Below are positions 1 to 9,850 of a stretch of 64,000 nucleotides of DNA, piece by piece. Made by a program: the position numbers and the translations under genes. The notes under the pieces were generated by a model that was not told the origin of the DNA, did no database searches, and was given only the letters and a program-made list of their open reading frames with translations. Numbering within the stretch: the stretch's first letter is position 1; each line of letters begins with the position of its first letter. The stretch is from Leptobrachium leishanense. Lineage: Eukaryota > Chordata > Amphibia > Anura > Megophryidae. The stretch covers positions 60,620,881-60,684,880 of the forward strand of contig CM019063.1 of NCBI GenBank assembly GCA_009667805.1, in the 5' to 3' direction.

Positions 1-316
1 CTGCTGTCAATCTCTTTCCCGATCGATCAGGACGCAGAAACGAAAAGGCACACACAAGGTGTGTTTCCAAAACTGCCCATTTACTTGGATTCGTATAGCT
101 TTTATGAGATCCAGAAATGGGGCTGTGTCCCACCCAAAGTATATTCATTTCATAAGCAACGGGAAAGGAAAAGCCATATATGGTGGCAGATACATTCAAA
201 AGGTTTTAAGAACAGAAAGCTATATATATGCACAAGGTGAATGTATATTCTCCAAAGAAATCTTAGTCAGCAAGCTCCAGGCACCCCCCACAAACTGTGC
301 CAACAACTTCAACTAA

Positions 317-646
317 TATGAAATAACAATGAAGCCACACCAATAGCGCTCACACATACCGCTCACTTGTACTGCCCGATGATTGGCATTCCCGAGCTTC
401 TTAGATGAGCCTCATGGAAGAGTAACTGCACGTTGGGTAAGGTGTGGCACATTAGAGCAGACCACTTTTTGATCGAACACCCTTAACTTTAAGTTTTTTT
501 CCCTGCCACTTCTCTCTGTGTATGTTGTGCTCTATCACTCTCTCTTCCCCTTCATAGAACAAAGTGGCTGCTCTAATGTGGTACAAGTGAGCGGTATGTG
601 TGAGCGCTATCGGTGTTGTCACTCCAAGCTTCATTGTTGTTTTATG
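317..646. mobile_element. Foldback-type MITE with long inverted repeats
   Basis: Two inverted arms (about 319-372 and 584-644) share the stretch AGCGCTCACACATACCGCTC and its reverse complement. The inner parts at 449-475 and 559-583 (ATTAGAGCAG with CTGCTCTAAT) also pair, so most of the element folds on itself. No coding potential is visible. The family was not recognised; a DNA-transposon-derived MITE is the likeliest reading. Confidence 0.6.
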
Positions 647-839
647 TTAATTAAAGAACAGAAAGGTAGCTAGAAATATGTGTGTAGGTACTACGTCGTC
701 CCCGTGGGGGGTTGGACTGAAGGCCGTCGGGCGACATAGCACGTCCCGTTGGCGTCTATTGGCTGCAACAGGCCCACCCATTATGAAGCTCCAAGGTGGA
801 AAAGAACCATTCTCAGAACTGGAAATAGGTTAGAATTTG

Positions 840-912
840 AAAGTATATTTAATTTTTATTATACGGATATTCCGAAGCAGAATATCCGTATAATAAAAAT
901 TAAATATACTTT
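840..912. repeat. Perfect 33-bp inverted repeat (hairpin)
   Basis: Positions 840-872 are the exact reverse complement of 880-912, separated by a 7-base loop (CGAAGCA). The arms are AT-rich except for the core ATACGGATATTC. No target duplication or gene is linked to it. It could be a cruciform-prone site or a miniature foldback element. Confidence 0.9.
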
Positions 913-965
913 TATGTTCATATTCTAATGAGGGTTTAATCCCATCTGGTTAGAACGCTCTCTAA

Positions 966-1392
966 GGCTAGGGTCAGACGAAAGCATTTTTCCCCGCAAA
1001 CGTGAAAAAGTGCGTCCGAACGCATTGACGTATTTTTTCACGGAATGCGCAAAAACGGTCAGACGACGCGCATTTTCGGGCGTGATTTTGTACGGATCGT
1101 CAATAAAACTCTTTTTGCGTCTGGACGTTATGTAGGCTGGACATTAGCAGTGTCTGACATCTCCTAATCACGCAAACACGCCGCTATGCCGCAGCTGCGC
1201 ACTCAGTACGTCAGTACTAGCGGTTCAGCGTTCTCAAAAAAATGCGTTCAAATTCCACTTGCGTTGCGCGGCCGGACTTTTGTGCGGCCGTACATCGTAT
1301 ATTGGCCGTCATTGCCCGTCATTTGCTGCTAGTGCGGCCGTAATTATGTGCGCCAGAACGCACGTTAAAAGTGCGCTGGTCTGACCCCAGCC
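966..1392. mobile_element. Harbinger-like MITE, copy A
   Basis: The ends are GGCTAGGGTCAGAC and GTCTGACCCCAGCC, flanked by a TAA duplication on each side (963-965 and 1393-1395). A 3-bp TWA target duplication is typical of PIF/Harbinger elements. The interior is CpG-rich and non-coding. A second copy with the same ends lies at 6,979-7,411. Confidence 0.8.
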
Positions 1393-1559
1393 TAAATTGT
1401 TCACCATCTCTTAGGAGATAGGTGAACTTTCTTTTCTTTGTTAGGCCCACCCATTAGTTGGCACGCTCCACGAGTCAACTGTGTAGACAGAGTGTGCTAG
1501 TACGCCCTGCTGGCATTAATGCCATCCCTCCAGGCACAACCCAACTGGCGGTAAGGTAA

Positions 1560-2073
1560 CCCTTATCTAAGAAAGAGAGTGAGAGTGGACGTCTTTCCAC
1601 TCTGACGCCCGTGTGGCCACGTCGCTGAGCACTGCAAGGCTCGATCCCCCTATGGAGGATCACGCGCGTCTAGCGTTTTGACAGGGAAGCTTTCTGCATG
1701 TCCCCTTGTAGCGCGCGCAACAGCGTGTGGCCGGCCCCGTTGAAGAGTCACAACGCTAAAACAGACGCCGGGAGGAACGTCAGTACGGGTGCACCTAGTG
1801 TGCTCCTTAGGGTTGCCAGGTCGGCCATGTTTTCCTGGACACCTATTACTATTCCATGCCAAGGGGAGCACAGGGAAAAGCGCCGCCCTGCAAGATGTAT
1901 AATTCATATGCTGCGGGAAGGAAGTCAAAGCAGGTCCTTACCCGCAGCGTATGGATTCTACATGCTGTGGGGTGGCATTTTTCATGCACTGCCCATCAGC
2001 ATGAATAAATTATATGTGTCCAGGAAACCATGGCTGATCTGGCAACCCTGGTGCTCATTTGTCTAACGCTTGC
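1560..2073. mobile_element. Degenerate MITE related to 4,910-5,125
   Basis: Blocks such as CCACTCTGACGCC, CACTGCAAGGCTC and GTGCACCTAGTG match in order the element at 4,910-5,125 inside SUB1 intron 2. A hAT-type element is inserted near its right end, after which the matching sequence resumes. The left boundary is unclear. Confidence 0.5.
1808..2050. mobile_element. hAT-like MITE
   Basis: Terminal inverted repeats read AGGGTTGCCAG at the left and CTGGCAACCCT at the right; pairing continues inward (TCCTGGACAC with GTGTCCAGGA). Flanks GTGCTCCT (1800-1807) and GTGCTCAT (2051-2058) make an 8-bp target duplication with one mismatch, as expected for hAT. It is nested in the MITE at 1,560-2,073. 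Confidence 0.7.
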
Positions 2074-2499
2074 ACGTTGATCTAATGGCCAAAGGTATTC
2101 ATTATTTAATTGTCCCCTATCAATGGGCTAAAGCAGTGACCATGATCTTTAACAAATGCTCATTGCAGCCTCTTATAAATTCCCGCAAATATAAAGGGGA
2201 AAAAACCCAAGGTCCCCTGCCCTCAGCCCCCATTATCTCCCAAGGCAGGGATCAGCAACCTTTCCCCTCCAGAAGCTTTGGAACTACATCTACCATGATG
2301 CTCCCTGACTCGTTAGGCTGGCAGAGACTCTAGGAAAATGTATTTCTAAAACATCTGAAGAGCCAGAGGCCTGTTCAATACCTCAGCCTCTGCAAGTGCT
2401 ACGTTAGGGTTGCTGAATCCTGCCCCCATGGCCTAGCAATGAGTCTGTTTTTGCCCTACACGTGTCATGACGCTGGTTGGCCGACATACACTACCATAA

Positions 2500-2665
2500 T
2501 GTCAATCGCCAATCACAAGATGGCGGCCCCAGAGCACAAGGAGGCATCTTCCATTGGTAAGCACGTCCTTGCTCCGCCCCTTTCCCTCTCCAGTGTGTGT
2601 GTCGGTGACGTCAGTTCCGGTCGGGAAAGATTCTGAGAGAGTCGGACGCGGGAGACAGTTGACAG
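2500..2665 (+). promoter_or_regulatory. SUB1: SUB1 promoter region and non-coding exon 1
   Basis: CpG density rises sharply from about 2,500 and stays high to about 2,960, unlike the flanks, as in a CpG-island promoter. A 5' splice donor follows GACAG at 2,665 (next bases GTATGT), so a 5' UTR exon probably ends there. The transcription start is not defined by the sequence; it lies somewhere upstream of about 2,640. The exon is inferred from the missing coding upstream of 4,717 and the acceptor at 4,715. Confidence 0.55.
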
Positions 2666-3149
2666 GTATGTGTTGGCGCTCAGGGGGCACACGGGCGGCC
2701 AGATCAGCCTCCGAGCACCAAATAGCGGGCCGGGGGCTTTGCGATGGGAAGAAGATGGTTGTGTCCGCCGCGCTGTGTGACAGGGCCGTCGACTGCCGCT
2801 CCTTCCTTTGTGTTGGCGGTGGCGGGAAAACACGCCATGCAGCGGCTCGCGCCCCCACTACCGCCCCCCCCTCCCGCTACCCCGAAACTCGCTGGTGTCC
2901 GGGTCTGTGTATGGGGGGGGGGCTGTGTGTGTGCACGGCGGAGGAAGCGCAGTTACTGCAAGAAGATGCCATGTTAGGGATTAGGATAAAATGGCGTATG
3001 GGAAGCAGAGAGAGGCGAGTTTAGGCTAATCCTCCATCTTCCCTGGCAGGGCATTATGGGTAGGCTGCCTCTCCTCCATGCCAGCATCAGTGGAATGATT
3101 TACTAAACACCCCCTCCTTTCTCGGCACCATGTGCTTCATTATTTATTC

Positions 3150-4345
3150 CACTCCCCATCCATTTTCAAGGGGCGCCCCCCCCTCTTTCCCGGGGTGGCC
3201 CCCCTCCTTTTTTTCTCAGGGATGCTCCCTCAACCCCACCTTTCTAGGGACGGCTCCCCACTTTGTCCAAGAACAGCCTTCCCCTCTTTTTTTCCTGGGG
3301 ATGGTGTCTCCTCCCTTTTTTCCCGAGGGACGGCCTCCTCTCTCCCCCATTTATTTTCCGGGGTTGGTACCCTCCCCCCTTATTTTTCAGGGGTGCCCCC
3401 CTTTTTTTGAGTGATCTTCGCCCCCACTTTTCAGGGGCGGTCCTCCCCCTTTTTTTCAGGGGCGGTCCTCCCCCTTTTTTTCAGGGGCGGTCCTCCCCTT
3501 TTTTTTCAGGGGCGGTCCTCCCCTTTTTTTTCAGGGGCGGTCCTCCCCCTTTTTTTCAGGGGCGGTCCTCCCCTTTTTTTCAGGGGCGGTCCTCCCCTTT
3601 TTTTCAGGGGCGGTCCTCCCCCCTTTTTTTCAGGGGCGGTCCTCCCCTTTTTTTTCAGGGGCGGTCCTCCCCTTTTTTTTTCAGGGGCGGTCCTCCCCTT
3701 TTTTTTCAGGGGCGGTCCTCCCCCCTTTTTTTCAGGGGCGGTCCTCCCCCTTTTTTTTCAGGGGCGGTCCTCCCCCTTTTTTTTCAGGGGCGGTCCTCCC
3801 CCCTTTTTTTTCAGGGGCGGTCCTCCCCCTTTTTTTTTCAGGGGCGGTCCTCCCCCTTTTTTTTCAGGGGCGGTCCTCCCCCTTTTTTTTTCAGGGGCGG
3901 TCCTCCCCTTTTTTTTTCAGGGGCGGTCCTCCCCCTTTTTTTCAGGGGCGGTCCTCCCCCTTTTTTTTCAGGGGCGGTCCTCCCCCTTTTTTTTCAGGGG
4001 CGGTCCTCCCCCTTTTTTTTCAGGGGCGGTCCTCCCCTTTTTTTTCAGGGGCGGTCCTCCCCCTTTTTTTTCAGGGGCGGTCCTCCCCTTTTTTTTCAGG
4101 GGCGGTCCTCCCCCTTTTTTTTCAGGGGCGGTCCTCCCCCTTTTTTTTCAGGGGCGGTCCTCCCCCTTTTTTTTCAGGGGCGGTCCTCCCCCTTTTTTTC
4201 AGGGGCGGCCCTCCCCTTTTTTTTTTTTTCAGGGGCGGCCCTCCCCTTTTTTTTTTTTTTCAGGGGCGGCCCTCCCCTCTTTTTTTTTTTTTCAGGGGCG
4301 GCCCTCCCCTTTTTTTTTTTCTTCAGGGGCGGTCCTCTGGCCCCC
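3150..4345 (+). repeat. Minisatellite of 3' splice-site-like units in SUB1 intron 1
   Basis: From about 3,420 to 4,340 a unit of 26-30 bases repeats roughly 33 times: CAGGGGCGGTCCTCCCC followed by a run of 7-14 T. Degenerate versions begin near 3,150. Each unit is a C/T tract ending in CAG followed by G, which is the form of a vertebrate splice acceptor on the sense strand of SUB1. Almost the only A in each unit is that of the CAG. The last units carry longer T runs and GGCCCTCCCC. The long open frames through the array only reflect its lack of stop codons. Confidence 0.95.
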
Positions 4346-4716
4346 CTTTTTTTCCCCCCCGGGACGGGCCAATTTTATTTTTCCTTTCAGGGTGACCCTT
4401 CCCCTCCCCTTTTCTCATTTGACCCTCCCCTTTTCTGTTGCTCACTCTGCCTTTTTTTGTTTCCCCCTTAACCCCTTGGGGTCTCTTGCCCCTCTCTCTG
4501 TCATCCTCCTGTCGTCTCGATCCTTTTTATTTCTGTCCCCCATATTTTTACTGAAAAAAATAAAGACTGTCACTAGTCTCCCTCGCCCCATTTAGTGTAT
4601 TAGGATTTCACCATGTAGTGAGCACTAGTCTTCTGTTGTGTGCGTTCCCTGTGTACACGCTATTGATAAGGTGTCCATGTGAAGCCTTCTCTCACTGTGT
4701 TTTCCTTTATTGTAGA

Positions 4717-4788
4717 ATGCCGAAATCAAAGGAGCTGGTTTCTTCAAGCGGGTCTGGAAGTGATTCAGACAGCGAGGTTGACCAAAAG
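4717..4788 (+). CDS. SUB1: SUB1 coding exon 1 (24 codons)
   Basis: It begins [12 protein letters not shown] and ends EVDQK. The acceptor is TTCCTTTATTGTAG at 4,702-4,715, so ATG follows after a single exon base. The donor is AAG then GTGAGA at 4,789. The true acceptor sits about 370 bases beyond the splice-acceptor-like array. Confidence 0.96.
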
Positions 4789-7700
4789 GTGAGATTGTAA
4801 AGTGACTTTATGCTGGTCACCGGCGCTCCCAAGAGGAAAACAGATAACGCAAAGGAGTCTTCTGGGTGTTTTACAAAATCCTCACCTCTGGGAGGAGCTC
4901 TCGCCCTAAGGACAGCGTCAGACGAGCGTTTTGAAGAGTGGAAGGAACGTCTGTGAGAGTGGATGTTCTCTCCACTCTGACGCCTGTCTGGCCACATTGC
5001 TGAACTCAGTGCGCTCAGCGCTGCAAGGCTCTTTTTTTTCTCCCCTATGGCAGCGCAGGCGCTGCGACGGACGCCGGAAGCCACGCCGGTATGGGCGCAC
5101 CTAGTGCGCTCGTCTGACACTGGCCTAAACAGTCACGTGTTCGTCAACATCCTATGATCCGTCTAGAGTGGCACGGTCATGCCCACAATAACTTTGCCAC
5201 ATTTGAGAGGGAATCACTTCCTATATGTGTCTTTACAGTTTTCCAAATGACAATCGTGGTTACAATTATCACTAATTTGTTCATAAAATTTACCTTTTTA
5301 TTCTGCATATAAAAGCATTTTATAAAAAAGACCACCCCATGTTGATTAACAAAACACACAAAGACACAAAAATAAGCAGATGGGGTATTGGGTTTCAATT
5401 TTGCCTTATTTGTTCAATTGCTATCACAATAGGTCTCTCATTTTTCTATTATCTATTTCTTAGTAAGAAACCAACCTTCTTGGGTTGGTGGGTATAGGAC
5501 AGTGAGAAGAGAATCAAGATAGAGTTCAATAACGTGAAATCCTAAGAGGAGCGCCCCCCATCAAATTCAACAAGAAAATTTGCAAGAGGATTCCAATAAA
5601 GATCCCTAAAATCTGCCCAAATTGCTTAACACACTACGCGTTTCGCTACCTCATAGAAGCATCATCAGGAGTTGTGGAAGGTTCAGTGTGTGCAAAAGAA
5701 ATTTCACACAATGGATGCTCCCAGTGACACATATATAGGAAAATATTCTCTTAACCCCTTAAGGACCGCTAACGTACTATGTACATCCTGCCCACGGATC
5801 TCCCTTAGACCCGCGGACGTACATGGTACATCAGCGGCGCCTAACCCCCCCCTCCAGCCTAATACTTACCTCCCTTGCTGGATCCCTCGCATATCTGGCA
5901 GGGAGGAAGCCTGCCCATGTGATTTACATGGGCCGGCGAGCTCGATGACGTCACCACGCTGCTCGATGACGTCACCACGCTGCTCGGTGACGTCATCAGC
6001 AGGCGCCCCTATTGAAATCAATGGAGGTGGGGCTCCTTCGGAGCCCTCTATCTCCCCAACCATTGAAGCTAGAGATGCAAGTTGCAACGCTGGAAAGGGG
6101 AGAGTCTCCCCTTTTCAGCGGTGTACTGCATTAACGGTTTCGCAGCCGGATCGCGATTCGTCGCTAATCAGTGCCAAAATGCGATTCAAACCTGGAGGGG
6201 GGCTGATATCTTGGATGTCAGCCAAGCCTCCAGGTCCCACCCACTGACAACCTCAGCGTATGTGTGAGGATGTCAGTGGGCCAGTTAACCCTCTAGCTGC
6301 CATGTAGAGGTAGGGGGATGCTTTGGATCCCCTTATCTCCCGATCCGTGGCAGCTAGATGGTCATACATCATTAAAAAGGCCTGATTTTTTTGTCTGGGG
6401 GGGGGGGGGTTTAGTTAAATAGGACCTAGGCTGTCATCTAAAAATAATCAGCACAAAATGGTCAGAATGAGCGCAGCGCACATAGGTGAACTGGCTCAGC
6501 AGTGAAGGGGTTAAAAATGAAAACCATGTAAAAATTGGGTATTTCTAGTCTCGGGACAAAATTTTGAAACGATTTAGCCTGGGTCTTTTTTTGGTGGTTG
6601 TAGATTTTGGGGATTAAATTACGAAAAAGTGTGTTTTTACCATTTTTTTCATCATATTTCTTGCTGGTTTTTTTAAGTTGTAAATTATTGGATATGATGG
6701 AAATAATGGTATTTATAGAAAGTCCATTTAATGGCGGGAAAAACGGTGTATAATATGTGTGGGTTGAATAAACGAGTGAGAGGAAAATTTGACCTAAACA
6801 TGAACAGCGCAGAAACGTAAAAACAGCAGCGGTCACTAAAGGACGGATTTGTGTAAAACCGCCTGATCACTAAGGGGAATAAATAAACATACAAGAGAAA
6901 AACAAAGCGCAAGTAAAATATCAGCAACATCAAATAAACACAATAAGGACATTTCATTATTTTGGCGTTTCCTTTTAAGGCTAGGGTCAGATGAGCGTAT
7001 TTTGTACGGACTGTGCGTCCGTGCAGTACGGACGTACTTACTGACTGACAACAAGGTAGTGGCGACACAGTCTTTTTCCACTGACATATTTTTTGACTGG
7101 TGTAGCAGGGAAAATAAATTAAAATGAAAAAACATTCTGTCCGTCAAAAATGCTGGACGTATAAATGCAGTCCATCTGACCTCGTTTCATCACTCACATA
7201 CAAAGCTACACGGACGTTGCAGACGTGGCGCACTCTGCACGCCCGTTCTAGCAGTATTACGTTCTTGCCTAACCTGCGTCCATTGTGCTTCCGCACTTCT
7301 GTGCGGACGTACTTCGTGTGTGGGGCTCCATTTAACAAAATTGTATGTTATCACGGACGTACTTATGTGCGGTAACACGAACGTAAACACTGTGTTCGTC
7401 TGACCCCAGCCTAAAACCTTTGTCTCCAGGAGCCTGGACTTGGTGACGTTTTTGAGCGGACGAGCCTTGAAATTTGAAATGGATTTTAATAGGTTTTTAT
7501 CACCTGCTAAAACATTAAAGCGATGTCTTTCACGATCTTCATTAGCACAGCACATTTATACTCGCAGGTCTCGCAGTGCCGTGTCCTCCAGAGGTCTGCC
7601 TATCTTGGCGTTGTTTCTACGTTTTCCTCCCTATCTTAAATGTTTCTTTTCATGATTCCCCCCCCCCTTTTTTTTTTCTATTTCCACCGGGAGGGGGCAT

Positions 7701-9850
7701 TATTTTATCTGAAAAATATTAATAGAATTTTTTTTTTTTAAGCCTAAGAGAAAAAGTCAGCCACCACCAGAGAAGGAGAAGCCGGCTAAGAAACAGAAGA
7801 CCGGAGAAAGCTCCAAAGGAGCCGCGTCCTCCAAGCAAAGCAGCAGCAACAGAGATGATAACATGTTTCAGGTGAAGCAGAAATGACATAAAATTCAGTT
7901 TGGGAATATCTCTGGGTCCTTTTCTGTCTCAGTAGTTGTTAGGAGCCTTTGCTTCAAATGTTTAGAGGTGGTATGAGTTATACCGTCCCGACGAGGCCAA
8001 ACAAGGCTGTTGGCAGTTGCTGCATCTCTCGTGCAGAGGAGAGGCTTCCTTGGCATTTCAGTTCTGGCCACCCTTTTAGGTGATAGCAGCCTGCTTTGCA
8101 TATGGTATTGTCCTCCATGTAATGGCAATATCAAGCTAAAACCTTATGAGATCTGATCAGGGCTCAGCCTAGGGGCAGGCCACTAGTCACATTGCTCGTT
8201 CTCAGTCTTTGTTTTCGTTCAGACAACTGCAAGACATAAACTCAGCGCGAGTCGTTAAACCTTTGCAGCTTTAAGTGGCTCTCTTGTCTCAACACTGACA
8301 TGAGTGCCACATGCTACTGCTGATATCTTTATCTTAGTGGTGTGAGGATTCCCCCCCCCCCTTCCCTTATCTGAGGATATCGCTGGGTGAAGTGGAAGAG
8401 TTTCTTCCACCCCACCCAGCATCTCCTGCAGCTGGGATTTTGAATTTCCCATCTGCTGGCCACCAGATGTGTCACTAGTAACAGCTGCATGCTGAAGTTG
8501 CCCTCTGAGACCACCTGCGATGGCTTTCTCAGATACTTGATGGTTTGAATCAGTACACGCGCACAGCCGTCATTCTGAGTAGGCGCAACAGAACTTGTGT
8601 ACGTAAAGTGCACAAGTCCTGTAGCTGTGTGCAGTTTGTGGTTCCTAAGCTACAAGTCGCACAGGAACACAAATTGCATGGAAAAGCTTCAGGGACTTGT
8701 GGATTTGTGAGTCCCTGAGCCAAACAGAAGCAGCAGCAAGGGACAAACTGTAAAATCAGATTAAATTAAAAAAAAAAAATAGGCAGCATGTGCCCAATTA
8801 GGGGGGAAAAAGAACTGTTTTAATGGCATATCCCTTTTTAAGAGCAAAGAAAATACCTATTTTATTTACTGGATTTCTGCCTCTTCATGTTTATGAACTT
8901 TAATGCATGTTGTCTTGTGTCGTTTTGAAATTTTCATTTTGTCCTCACCCCCTGTGTCCCCCCCCCCCCCAACAGATTGGAAAAATGAGATATGTCAATG
9001 TTAGAGATTTCAAAGGGAAAGTGCTAATTGACATCAGGGAGTACTGGATGAATCAAGACGGAGAGATGAAGCCAGGGAAAAAAGGTAACGGCTACTCCTG
9101 AAAGAATGGTGATGTGACTAATGGGCTATTTAGTGATAAAAATACGCTTTATTTTGCCAACAAGTCGGCACACATTAAATTGTACAAAGCTGACCTGATT
9201 GGTAATACAGATTTAGTAACCCTTGTCCGAAATTCTGACGCATTCCGAAGATTGACTTCCGATAATTACTCCCTAAGTGGAAAATTCTATACTTGGTCTC
9301 CGGGACAAAATGATTAAATTTTTTGTATAAAAGCTGTGTTTAAGGTCTATATGTAACATAAATGAACATTTACTGCAATATGTTTTGAGGAAAGCCATAA
9401 AACACAACCTCCCCCTTACAGAAATCCCCTAATAAACCAGATCAAAACATAACAAGACTGTTCACATGCTGATCACTATATAAGTTTTGGGAAACACTGT
9501 CATAGGGGTTGCATTGCAAGGACCAGAAGCTTTGGCTCAGAAAGAGTAATTAGAGAGAGAAGTGGAGACAGCTGGAAAGGAGAGCTGAAATTGGGGACTG
9601 GGCCTGGGTGAGTGGTGAGGGAAGGCTTTCATCCTTCGAGGTCACCCGAAAAAGATTAGAGACTACAGAGTGAGACAGTTGTAGATGACATAATTGTGCC
9701 TTTAAACTGCACAGTGTGTGCAGGTGGCTGTTCATCATTCTTTTAAATATTTTTCTGTCCCTCCCTTCAGGTATCTCTTTAAATCCTGAGCAGTGGAGCC
9801 AGCTGAAGGAGCAGATATCTGATATCGATGACGCAATAAGAAAACTGTAG
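4717..9850 (+). CDS. SUB1: SUB1 / PC4 transcription coactivator (four coding exons)
   Basis: Spliced coding exons are 4717-4788, 7743-7871, 8976-9084 and 9771-9850, giving a 129-residue protein (human SUB1 is 127). PC4 is a nuclear protein that binds single-stranded DNA as a dimer and supports activated RNA polymerase II transcription and DNA-damage responses. The N-terminus is the serine/acidic SEAC-type region ([14 protein letters not shown], target of CK2 in the family), followed by a lysine-rich segment with a [15 protein letters not shown] linker. The C-terminal half (from about residue 65) is the PC4 ssDNA-binding domain with [21 protein letters not shown] and [18 protein letters not shown]. 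All introns have GT-AG ends; phases are 0, 0 and 1. The start is the first ATG after the exon 2 acceptor and matches the family N-terminus. No stop or frameshift is seen, so it should be functional. Identification is by family recognition. Confidence 0.97.
4910..5125. mobile_element. Harbinger-like MITE in SUB1 intron 2
   Basis: Ends GGACAGCGTCAGACGAGCG and CGCTCGTCTGACACTGGCC are inverted repeats, flanked by TAA at 4907-4909 and 5126-5128. It is shorter than the copies at 966 and 6,979 but shares the GTCAGACG end motif and TAA duplication. Non-coding. Confidence 0.75.
5170..5750 (-). mobile_element. Penelope-like element pLTR fragment in SUB1 intron 2
   Basis: A non-coding AT-rich fragment carries a hammerhead motif (5,624-5,682) on the - strand and ends where a TTAA element is inserted at 5,751. 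No RT or GIY-YIG coding remains. The assignment to PLE rests on the ribozyme motif, which marks PLE pseudo-LTRs in other animals, and on similar fragments next to PLE genes elsewhere in this window. Confidence 0.5.
5624..5682 (-). ncRNA. Hammerhead ribozyme motif 1
   Basis: On the - strand the order is CTGATGA, a 17-base stem II region (GCTTC opposite GTAGC, one mismatch), then GAAA and ACGCGT. These are the conserved core boxes of a type I hammerhead with a minimal self-complementary stem III. Stem I pairing (CACAACTC against GTGTGTT) is weak, so activity is doubtful. Confidence 0.6.
5755..6510. mobile_element. piggyBac-like MITE (TTAA target)
   Basis: TTAA at 5751-5754 and 6511-6514 flank ends starting CCCCTTAAGG and closing GTGAAGGGG. 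TTAA duplication plus C/T-rich ends beginning CCC fit piggyBac-type non-autonomous elements. The interior carries tandem CGATGACGTCACCACGCTG-like units (5,943-6,000) and no transposase. A truncated relative lies at 47,133-47,567. Confidence 0.7.
6979..7411. mobile_element. Harbinger-like MITE, copy B
   Basis: Same ends as the copy at 966-1,392 (GGCTAGGGTCAGA and TCTGACCCCAGCC), flanked by TAA at 6976-6978 and 7412-7414. It lies in SUB1 intron 2. It is non-coding despite short open frames on both strands. Confidence 0.8.
7743..7871 (+). CDS. SUB1: SUB1 coding exon 2 (43 codons)
   Basis: It encodes the basic and serine-rich linker [20 protein letters not shown] through RDDNMFQ. The acceptor is a T run ending AAG at 7,742; the donor is CAG then GTGAAG at 7,872. 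Phase 0 at both ends. Confidence 0.95.
8976..9084 (+). CDS. SUB1: SUB1 coding exon 3 (ssDNA-binding domain, first part)
   Basis: It encodes [20 protein letters not shown] and on to GEMKPGKK plus one base. These are the beta strands of the PC4 fold that contact single-stranded DNA. Acceptor CCCCCCCCCCAACAG at 8,975; donor GTAACG at 9,085; it ends in phase 1. Confidence 0.96.
9771..9850 (+). CDS. SUB1: SUB1 coding exon 4 and stop codon
   Basis: The split glycine codon is completed by GT, followed by [20 protein letters not shown] and AIRKL, then TAG at 9,848-9,850. This is the C-terminal helix of the PC4 domain. Acceptor CTCCCTTCAG at 9,770. Confidence 0.96.

Noticed and set aside
3420..4340. 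CRISPR-like regular repeats
   Set aside because: Units are directly adjacent without unique spacers, and the genome is eukaryotic.
3263..4595. Two long open frames (about 400 codons) through the T/C-rich array
   Set aside because: They are produced by a stop-free tandem repeat, have extreme composition and lie in an intron of SUB1.
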